6,824 nt of DNA, from assembly GCA_026390215.1 (NCBI GenBank), contig JAPLGJ010000201.1, positions 1 through 6,824 of the forward strand, in the 5' to 3' direction. This DNA comes from Caldisericota bacterium. GTDB taxonomy: Bacteria; Caldisericota; Caldisericia; Cryosericales; Cryosericaceae. The position numbers and the translations under genes are program-made. Shown here piece by piece: positions 1 to 5,933 of the stretch. The notes beneath the pieces are model-generated. The model made no database searches. It was not told where the DNA came from and saw nothing but the letters and a program-made list of their open reading frames with translations. Position 1 is the first letter of the stretch. Each line of letters begins with the position of its first letter.

Positions 1-408
1 TGAGTGGCGCATGCGCGTATCCTCATAGATCGTGCACTCGGACATCACCTTGCTCGCACGGATACCCGTGTCCTTGTCCAGTACGGCATGAAGCAGCTGC
101 GCTGTCTGCACGCCGCCCTTGAGAAGGACGTCCACCTGGTCGTCGTGCGCCAGCTGCACGGCAATCCTGCACGCCTGCACCGCGTCGCCGGCAGCGACGA
201 CTTCATAGTCACCGGCGGACACCCCGGCTTGCTCCAGCAGCGCTGCTATGCGGTCGGGCGGACCGACCAGGACCGGCGCTGCGATGCCAGTCTGCTGAGC
301 CAGGATGGCAGCGTGCAGTGAAACCTCCTCGGGAAACACGACCGCCAGCTTCCTGCGGCCGCGCTTCTTCGCCACTTCAAGCAGCTCAGCGAACGTCCTG
401 ATTTCCAT
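1..408 (-). CDS. ptb: Phosphate butyryltransferase (phosphate acyltransferase family), N-terminal part, cut by window edge
   Basis: The frame is open from an ATG at 408 to the window edge, giving 136 residues with no stop; the family is about 300 residues long, so slightly under half is present. The family moves an acyl group from CoA to phosphate, here probably butyryl-CoA or branched-chain acyl-CoA, giving the acyl phosphate used by the kinase encoded just upstream. Seen: an N-terminal Rossmann-like start (KLAVVFPEEVS, residues 20-30), APVLVGPPDRI (44-54), and the family block VLLKGGVQT followed by LLHAVLDKDTGIR (95-118), which resembles the conserved LLxKGxxxTxxLLxAVLxKxxGLR stretch of Ptb/Pta proteins. 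The start is supported by GGAGG at 417-413, four bases before the ATG. The gene follows buk by 9 nt. A Pta-type phosphate acetyltransferase is the main alternative, but the adjacent butyrate kinase favours Ptb. Substrate choice cannot be read from this fragment. Confidence 0.88.
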   Translation of the reverse strand, partial: MEIRTFAELLEVAKKRGRRKLAVVFPEEVSLHAAILAQQTGIAAPVLVGPPDRIAALLEQAGVSAGDYEVVAAGDAVQACRIAVQLAHDDQVDVLLKGGVQTAQLLHAVLDKDTGIRASKVMSECTIYEDTRMRHS

Positions 409-412
409 GGGT

Positions 413-418
413 CCTCCC
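413..418 (-). promoter_or_regulatory. Ribosome binding site of ptb
   Basis: GGGAGG on the minus strand, with a 4-nt gap to the ATG at 408. Its first G is also the last base of the buk stop codon TAG (420-418), so ribosomes ending on buk sit on this site. This suggests translational coupling of the kinase and the transferase (inference). Confidence 0.7.
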
Positions 419-1476
419 TAGTCGTATACTTGTTCCGTCTCGATACCTTGTCTGAGTCGCAGATACGCGTCGTTGAGAGCCTCCAGCTCGTTCTCACCCG
501 GTACGACTTCGACCGGAGCGATAAAGCCGACCCTCTCGGTCACCCATCGTACGACGGCCTCGTTGTGTGCCAGCCCGCCGGTCAGCACGATGACGTCGAC
601 GTCGCCGTCCAGCACGGTGGCCATGGCGCCGATCTCCTTGGCGATCTGATAGGCCATACCTTCAAGGACGAGCGCTGCCTCGGCGTCTCCCCCGTCGATG
701 CGGCGCTGGGCTTCCCGTGCGTCGTTCGTACCGAGGTACGACACGAGCCCACCCGTGCGCGTCAACCGCTTGACGACCTCAGCCTCGGTCGCCCCTTCCT
801 CGAAGCACAGGCGCACCAGCGAGACCGCGGGGACCAACCCGGCGCGTTCGGGGGAATAGGGGCCCTGCTCGTTGGCGTTGTTGACGTCCACCATGCGTCC
901 GTGACGAAGTGGTGCGACGGAGATGCCTCCGCCGAGGTGTGCCACGATCATGTTCATCTCGTTCAATGCCTTGCCATGAGCCTTCGCGGTGTTGTAGGCA
1001 ACCTTCCGGATGTTGAGCGCATGGCCCAGGGACCGCCGCGGAAGTTCCTTGAGACCGGAGATGCGGGCGACGTCTTCAAACTCGTCGACTGACACGGGAT
1101 CCGCGATATAGCAGGGGATATCGGTACCTTCCACCAGATGATGAGCGATCAACGCCCCCAGATTGGACGCGTGCTGCGCAATGCGGGCTTCGAAGCAGTC
1201 GCGCAGCATGCGGGCATTGACGCCATAGATGCCCGCGGACACGGGATGCAGGACACCGCCTCGTGCCATGACGGCTTCCAGTCGTTCTGCGAGGACACCG
1301 TGACGCGCCAGAAACTCCGCCACAGTCTGTACGCGCATCTCCAGCTGGTCCGAAATCCGGCCAAAGGACGCCAGTTCGGTGGCTGAATGGTCAAGCGATT
1401 CCTGCGCGACGAGCTTGGATCCCTCGTACAAGGCGGCTTTTGTCGACGTAGAGCCAGGATTGATCACGAGAATCAT
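418..1476 (-). CDS. buk: Butyrate kinase (acetate/butyrate kinase family)
   Basis: Cytoplasmic enzyme that converts butyryl phosphate (or a branched-chain acyl phosphate) and ADP to the acid and ATP, the energy-yielding step of butyrate-type fermentation. The 352 residues match the usual length of about 355; acetate kinases are nearer 400. Motifs of the sugar kinase/actin-like fold, in order: INPGSTSTK (5-13, the phosphate 1 loop, with the PGSTSTK form typical of butyrate kinases), ARGG (71-74), ADPVSVDEF (125-133), GHALNIRKVA (151-160), AHLGGGIS (179-186, phosphate 2), LTGGLAHN (298-305, adenosine loop) and PGENELEAL (326-334). The start is the ATG at 1476, which has AGGAGG eight bases upstream. 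The in-frame GTG at 1485, three codons earlier, lies inside that ribosome binding site and adds residues before the conserved MILVINPGS start, so it was rejected. The gene begins 24 nt after recN and ends 9 nt before ptb. Branched-chain acid kinase is an equally possible physiological role. Confidence 0.95.
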   Translation of the reverse strand: MILVINPGSTSTKAALYEGSKLVAQESLDHSATELASFGRISDQLEMRVQTVAEFLARHGVLAERLEAVMARGGVLHPVSAGIYGVNARMLRDCFEARIAQHASNLGALIAHHLVEGTDIPCYIADPVSVDEFEDVARISGLKELPRRSLGHALNIRKVAYNTAKAHGKALNEMNMIVAHLGGGISVAPLRHGRMVDVNNANEQGPYSPERAGLVPAVSLVRLCFEEGATEAEVVKRLTRTGGLVSYLGTNDAREAQRRIDGGDAEAALVLEGMAYQIAKEIGAMATVLDGDVDVIVLTGGLAHNEAVVRWVTERVGFIAPVEVVPGENELEALNDAYLRLRQGIETEQVYD

Positions 1477-1484
1477 ATGGGGCA

Positions 1485-1490
1485 CCTCCT
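1485..1490 (-). promoter_or_regulatory. Strong ribosome binding site of buk (decides the start)
   Basis: AGGAGG on the minus strand, eight bases before the ATG at 1476. It is the best Shine-Dalgarno match in the window and overlaps the competing GTG at 1485, which makes that GTG unusable as the start. It suggests buk is translated efficiently and independently of recN upstream. Confidence 0.8.
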
Positions 1491-1500
1491 GGATGAATGA

Positions 1501-3210
1501 CTAGGGAAACAGAAACTCGCGGGCGTTCGCCAGAGCCACTTCGGACACTTGGTCGCCCGACACCATCCGCGCCAGCTCACGGACACGCTCCTCGCCCATG
1601 ACGCGGCGCACTGCCACCGTGGTGGCATCCTCGCTCTGCTCCTTGGAGATGACGAGGTGTGTTCCAGCCTTGGCAGCGATGGTGGGCAGATGGGTGATGA
1701 CGATGACCTGGCGATGCATTCCAAGGCTGCTGAGTTTCCCGGCAACTGCAAGCCCGGTCTCGCCACCAATGCCGGCATCCACCTCGTCGAATACCATGGT
1801 AGGAATCTGGTCCGTCTCGGCGAATACCGTCTTGAGCGCAAGCATGACGCGCGAAAGCTCTCCGCCGGATGCGATCTCCCTGAGGGGACGCAGTCCCTCC
1901 CCAGGGTTGGGAGCAATGAGGAACTCCACCACGTCCAGACCCGTCTCAGACGCCTTGAACCGCTCATCCCCGACAGCGATACCCTGCTCGTCGACGCTCT
2001 GCTCGATGGAACAGACGAAGCGGGCATTGGACATGGCCAGCTCGCCCAGCTGTTCTTCGACCTTGCGTGCGAGGACCGGCCCACCCTGCTTGCGCTGTGC
2101 CGTAAGTGACGCGCCGAGGGTCGACAGCTCGGTTTCCAGTTGCGTGATGTGGCCGCGCAGGCCGGCCTCGTCGCCCGCCCGCCCGTGGCGTTCATGCAGC
2201 TTGCGGTCGATCTCCATCTGAAACGCGAGCAGACCACCGAGGTCCTTGTGATACTTCTCCTCGAGTCTGGCGATAGCGTCCAGCCGCTCCGTCACCTGCG
2301 CCAGTCGCGCATCATCCAGCTCAAGCCTGCTGAGATAGTCGTCCAGTGCGGACCCGGCTTCCTTGAGACTCGCCTGCGCCCCGTCCAGCAGGGATACCAT
2401 ATCATTCAGCCGGGGGTCGATCGAACAAAGGGCATCGACGGTATGGTGCAGTCTGCCGACCTGCCGCACGATCCCTTCGGTGTCCCGGGATTCGTCTCCG
2501 ACAAGAGCGCCCGAGGCCTGGCCCAATTGCTCCTGCAGCTCACGGACGTTCTCCAGCAGCCGCTGTTCTGCGATGAGCAGGCTGTCCTCCCCGGCCTTCA
2601 GCTGCGCACGCTCGAGCTCTTCCGACGCGAACTCCAGATAGCTGGTCTCACTGTCCCATTCTGCCCTGCGTGTTTCCATCAGCTCCAGTTCACGGCGCGC
2701 GGCACGCAGTTCGGCGAGTCTCGTACCAAAGAGCTCCCGCGCAGACTCGGTATCGCGCCCCAGAAAGGAGTCCAGAAGCTGGATGTGGTTCTCTCGTACC
2801 AGCAGCGACTGTGGCTCGTGCTGTCCATGGACGTCCACAAGGTTCTCGCCGAGCAGTCGAAGCGTACTGATGGGCACGATGCGGCCGTTGATGCGATACT
2901 TGTGCCTGCCGGTCCGGTCCACTTCGCGGGTTGCCACGACGGTAGTATCGTCGTCTGTCACGAGGTCCCCCAGCATGTCCCGCAGAGAACAGGCGCGCGG
3001 AAGCGCGAACTCCGCATCCAGTCGCAGGCTGTCCGCCCCTGCGCTGATGAAGTCGCTGGTCAGCTTGCCCCCCAGGACGGCGCTGATCGCCCGCACGAGG
3101 ACAGACTTGCCCGCGCCCGTCTCGCCGGTGATGGCATTCAATCCGTCGCCGAAGGACACGTGAACGTCGTGCGCGATAGCCAGATTGTGGATGTCCAGTT
3201 CCAGCAGCAT
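1501..3210 (-). CDS. recN: DNA repair protein RecN (SMC-like ATPase)
   Basis: SMC-family ATPase that acts early in recombinational repair of double-strand breaks, on DNA in the cytoplasm. The 569 residues agree with the usual 550-580. Order of parts: N-terminal ATPase lobe starting MLLELDIHNLAIA, Walker A GETGAGKS (29-36), Q-loop region VDVHGQHE (125-132), then a charged, Leu/Glu/Arg-rich coiled-coil region (about 150-390) much shorter than in true SMC proteins, then the C-terminal lobe with ABC signature ASGGELSR (447-454), Walker B TMVFDEVDAGIGG (471-483) and H-loop ITHLP (505-509). The start is the ATG at 3210, where family homology begins. An in-frame ATG at 3297 would overlap nadK by 85 bases and add 29 unrelated residues. 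Only 2 nt separate it from the nadK stop (TGA-CG-ATG) and only a weak GGGG lies upstream, so re-initiation after nadK is likely. The residue after LP in the H-loop is Thr, where Gln is common. Confidence 0.97.
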   Translation of the reverse strand: MLLELDIHNLAIAHDVHVSFGDGLNAITGETGAGKSVLVRAISAVLGGKLTSDFISAGADSLRLDAEFALPRACSLRDMLGDLVTDDDTTVVATREVDRTGRHKYRINGRIVPISTLRLLGENLVDVHGQHEPQSLLVRENHIQLLDSFLGRDTESARELFGTRLAELRAARRELELMETRRAEWDSETSYLEFASEELERAQLKAGEDSLLIAEQRLLENVRELQEQLGQASGALVGDESRDTEGIVRQVGRLHHTVDALCSIDPRLNDMVSLLDGAQASLKEAGSALDDYLSRLELDDARLAQVTERLDAIARLEEKYHKDLGGLLAFQMEIDRKLHERHGRAGDEAGLRGHITQLETELSTLGASLTAQRKQGGPVLARKVEEQLGELAMSNARFVCSIEQSVDEQGIAVGDERFKASETGLDVVEFLIAPNPGEGLRPLREIASGGELSRVMLALKTVFAETDQIPTMVFDEVDAGIGGETGLAVAGKLSSLGMHRQVIVITHLPTIAAKAGTHLVISKEQSEDATTVAVRRVMGEERVRELARMVSGDQVSEVALANAREFLFP

Positions 3211-3212
3211 CG

Positions 3213-4043
3213 TCAGCAGCCCCAGTGGAACTTGGCGCCGAGGACCTTGTAGAAGTTCTTCTCGCGCAGCCGGATAATCGCCACATCCTGGGGGCATCTC
3301 TTCACGTACACCGTGTCAAAGCTGTGGATGTCGCCGACACGCTCTCCGTCACGCATGAAGGCCGCCTTGTCTCGCGACGGCTTCACCTTGATGGTGATCT
3401 CACTGCTGGCCGATACGACCAGAGGTCTCGAGGTGAAGTCGTGCGGCGAAAGGGCTGTGAGCACAAGTGCTTCGACGGTGGGGTCCACGATAGGGCCGCC
3501 GGCGGACAGGGAGTACCCTGTCGAACCCGTGGGCGTGCAGGCCATGATACCGTCTGCCGTGATCTGTCCTGCGCGCACGCCGCCGACAAAGACCTCGAAC
3601 GAGAGGATCTTGCCCGTCAGCTCCCGGACCACCAGAACGTCGTTGATGGCCGTCGTCGTCAGGATTTCCTGACCCTCGCGCACGACACGGGCCTCGAGGA
3701 CCAGACGGCGCTCCACCGTGTAGGTGTGCGCGAGGACAGCGTCAAGCGAGGCATAGACCTCGTTCTCCTCGACGTCCGTGAGGAAGCCGAGAGAACCCAG
3801 GTTGATGCCGAGGATGGGCAACCCCAGCTGAGTGCTGAGCCGCGCGGCGCGCAGGAAGGTCCCGTCGCCACCCAGGCTCAGAATGAAGGATCCGTCCGCG
3901 TCTCCCCGCGGGATGGTGGACAGGTCATCCTTCGAGGTCACGCTGACGACCTCGACCCCCTTGCCAGTCAGATACGGCCGAATCTCGCGCTCAAGTTCAC
4001 GCGCGTCCTTCGAGTCCCCGCGGCAATAGACGATGCTCTTCAT
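3213..4043 (-). CDS. nadK: NAD kinase (ATP/polyphosphate-dependent NAD+ kinase)
   Basis: Cytoplasmic enzyme that phosphorylates NAD+ at the 2' position of the adenosine ribose to make NADP+. The 276 residues are normal for bacterial NadK. Seen: an N-terminal Rossmann-like segment (MKSIVYCRGD), the diagnostic GGDGT (58-62), GINLGSLGFL (79-88), TTAINDVLVVR (130-140, the NE/D substrate-binding motif), the glycine-rich block ADGIMACTPTGSTGYSLSAGG (163-183), DGE (232-234) and a C-terminal KFHWG like the family's usual KLHWG ending. The start could be the ATG at 4043 or the GTG directly before it at 4046; the ATG was chosen as the better codon, and the difference is one residue. No clear Shine-Dalgarno sequence precedes either. 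Downstream it nearly abuts recN. In many Gram-positive clusters tlyA precedes nadK and argR follows it; both are missing here. Confidence 0.97.
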   Translation of the reverse strand: MKSIVYCRGDSKDARELEREIRPYLTGKGVEVVSVTSKDDLSTIPRGDADGSFILSLGGDGTFLRAARLSTQLGLPILGINLGSLGFLTDVEENEVYASLDAVLAHTYTVERRLVLEARVVREGQEILTTTAINDVLVVRELTGKILSFEVFVGGVRAGQITADGIMACTPTGSTGYSLSAGGPIVDPTVEALVLTALSPHDFTSRPLVVSASSEITIKVKPSRDKAAFMRDGERVGDIHSFDTVYVKRCPQDVAIIRLREKNFYKVLGAKFHWGC

Positions 4044-4085
4044 CACGCTATACAGTGTACGACGGATGTACGAGGCTTCAAGCCG
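4044..4085 (-). promoter_or_regulatory. dxs-nadK gap with 11-bp-spaced direct repeat and weak promoter-like boxes
   Basis: This is the longest gap in the window. On the minus strand TCGTACA occurs twice (4073-4067 and 4062-4056), so the copies are 11 bp apart, close to one helical turn, and each contains the palindrome GTAC. A -35-like TTGAAG (4081-4076) and a -10-like TACACT (4059-4054) lie 16 bp apart, each matching four of six consensus bases. The repeats fall in the spacer and over the -10-like box, which is where an operator would act. A start seven or so bases after TACACT would give a nearly leaderless nadK transcript, consistent with the absence of a ribosome binding site. All functional reading is inference, and chance cannot be excluded. 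Confidence 0.25.
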
Positions 4086-5933
4086 CTACCGCCCGTCTAC
4101 CCCGGCCAGCAGGGCATGAGCCGCACGCGCCAGCCCCTCGGCATCCAGTTGATAGCTGCTCAACAGGTGCGCCCGCTTGTCCTGGGCAGGGAACGCGTCG
4201 GGAACACCACATCGCCCGATGCGCGCAATGCTCATGCCGGAACGTGCCCGCGCTTCGACGACTGCGTCGTAGACGCCCGTGGAACGCGTCGTCTCTTCGG
4301 CGAGCAACACTGCCCGGCAGGTACCGGCGAGTCGCGTGAGGAGGCCGGTGTCCAGCGGCTGGGCAAAACGGAGGTCCACAACACACGCCCGGACGCCATC
4401 CCCTGCAAGGATCTTCCGGGCTTCCAGCGCCGACCGGAGCACCGGCCCCAGCGAAACAATGGCAACATCGCTCCCGTCCGCGACGATGACGCCCGTCCCG
4501 GGAGTCATGGGGGAGCGCTCGCCAAGCTGCTCACCCAGGTCATAGGCGACGTCCTTGGGATACCGGATGGCAAACGGCCCTGCGGCCGTGGTGGAAAGTT
4601 CGAGCATGCGTACCAGGTCCACCCGGTCGCCCGGGGAACACACCGTCATGCCGGGAACGCTCTTCAGAAAGCCGACGTCGAAGACGCCCTGATGGGTCGG
4701 CCCGTCGTCGCTGACCAGTCCAGCCCGGTCGATCGCGAATCGCACGGGCAGACCGCCGATGCCGACATCGTGGACGATCTGGTCGTACGCCCGCTGAAGG
4801 AACGTCGAGTAGATGGCGACGTACGGCTTGTACCCTCGGCTGGCCAGCGACGCCGCCATGCCGACAGCATGCTGCTCGGCGATGCCCACATCGTAGCAGC
4901 GGTCGGGAAACCGCCTGGCAAACTCGGCAAGACCGGTGCCGTCCATCATCGCAGCCGTGATGGCGACGATGCGGGGGTCCGTCTCCGCGAGCCGTATCAG
5001 CGTCTCGCCAAATACTTCGGAGTAGGTCGGCATGGGCTTCTCCTGCTTGCTCAGCCCATTGTCGATAAGGAATGGCACGACGCCATGGAATTGAGACGGC
5101 TGACGTTCAGCCAGCTCGTATCCCTTGCCCTTGACGGTCACGACCTGCAGGACGACAGGCTGCTGGATATCCTTGACCATATCGATCGCTTCCATGAGTT
5201 TGCGAATGTCATGGCCATCCACGACCCCGAAATACCGGAAACCCAGCTCCTCGAAGAAGATGGTGGGCAGGTACAGCCGTTTGAGCAGGGTCCTCAGCCA
5301 GCGAAGCCCTCGTCCTACCAGAGGAGACTCGCGAGCACGCAGGTACCATGTACGCGTCCTCAGACGGTTCAGTGCCTGCGCCATGCCTCCTACGGAACGG
5401 GAAATGGACATGTCGTTGTGGTTGAGGATCACGAGACACTGGCCGTGCGCCCGTCCGAGGTTGTTGAGCGCTTCCAGGGCCATCCCGCCGGACAAGGCCC
5501 CGTCACCGATGACGGCAACCACGCGCTGGTTTCCCCCATCCAGGTGCCGCGCCGCAACGAGGCCTGCCGCTATGGAAAGCGACGTCGAGGCATGTCCGGC
5601 CAGGAAGGTGTCATATGGGGACTCACTGGTGTTCACAAACCCGCTGATCCCCCCGCATTGGCGGAGCGTGCCGAACGACGCGTAGCGGCCGGTGAGAAGC
5701 TTGTGCGTGTAGCACTGGTGTCCCACGTCCCAGACCAGCTGGTCGGTCGGCGTATCCAGTGTCATGTGGAGCGCGATCGTCAGCTCGACGGCTCCCAGGT
5801 TCGACGCAAGGTGCCCCCCGTTGGTCGAACACGTGTCCAGAATGACCTGCCTGCATTCGGCCGCCAGTGCTCGGAGCTCGGCGGCGTCAAGCCCACGGAT
5901 GTCAGCTGGCGAGGCGACGTGCTCGAGGATCAA
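4086..5933 (-). CDS. dxs: 1-deoxy-D-xylulose-5-phosphate synthase
   Basis: Thiamine-diphosphate (ThDP) enzyme that condenses pyruvate and glyceraldehyde 3-phosphate to DXP with loss of CO2; DXP feeds the MEP isoprenoid pathway and thiamine and pyridoxal synthesis. The 615 residues match the family's 610-640. Seen: GGH (39-41) and WDVGHQCYTHKLLTGR (68-83) in the first ThDP domain, GHAS (113-116), the ThDP/metal motif GDGALSGGMALEALNN (143-158) ending in NHNDMSIS (171-178), VTVKGKGY (265-272), then the pyrimidine-binding domain with YDVGIAEQHAVGMA (347-360, catalytic Glu353), STFLQRAYDQIVHDV (376-390) and DRAGLVSDDGPTHQG (402-416), and a C-terminal transketolase domain. The start is a TTG at 5933: reading back in frame a TGA is met at 6011-6009 with no other ATG, GTG or TTG between, and the next ATG (codon 57) would remove His41. 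AAAAGG lies seven bases upstream. It overlaps ispA by 4 nt. Confidence 0.97.
   Translation of the reverse strand: MILEHVASPADIRGLDAAELRALAAECRQVILDTCSTNGGHLASNLGAVELTIALHMTLDTPTDQLVWDVGHQCYTHKLLTGRYASFGTLRQCGGISGFVNTSESPYDTFLAGHASTSLSIAAGLVAARHLDGGNQRVVAVIGDGALSGGMALEALNNLGRAHGQCLVILNHNDMSISRSVGGMAQALNRLRTRTWYLRARESPLVGRGLRWLRTLLKRLYLPTIFFEELGFRYFGVVDGHDIRKLMEAIDMVKDIQQPVVLQVVTVKGKGYELAERQPSQFHGVVPFLIDNGLSKQEKPMPTYSEVFGETLIRLAETDPRIVAITAAMMDGTGLAEFARRFPDRCYDVGIAEQHAVGMAASLASRGYKPYVAIYSTFLQRAYDQIVHDVGIGGLPVRFAIDRAGLVSDDGPTHQGVFDVGFLKSVPGMTVCSPGDRVDLVRMLELSTTAAGPFAIRYPKDVAYDLGEQLGERSPMTPGTGVIVADGSDVAIVSLGPVLRSALEARKILAGDGVRACVVDLRFAQPLDTGLLTRLAGTCRAVLLAEETTRSTGVYDAVVEARARSGMSIARIGRCGVPDAFPAQDKRAHLLSSYQLDAEGLARAAHALLAGVDGR

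Noticed and set aside
4..1092. Plus-strand frames at 4-321 and 430-1092
   Set aside because: Both lie opposite ptb and buk, whose motifs are clear, and neither shows a domain or a ribosome binding site of note.
1477..1500. A possible terminator between recN and buk
   Set aside because: The 24 nt carry the buk Shine-Dalgarno and no GC-rich hairpin with a T run.
2140..3252. A plus-strand open frame of 370 codons opposite recN
   Set aside because: It is antisense to RecN over its full length, has no recognisable motifs, and has the composition of a complement-strand shadow.
3208..3297. An earlier in-frame ATG for recN at 3297
   Set aside because: The 29 extra residues resemble no RecN N-terminus, would overlap nadK by 85 bases, and the conserved MLLELDIHNLAI start follows at 3210.
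4050..4060. A short inverted repeat TACA-G-TGTA at 4051-4059
   Set aside because: Four-base arms with a one-base centre cannot form a meaningful hairpin. Noted only as part of the dxs-nadK gap.
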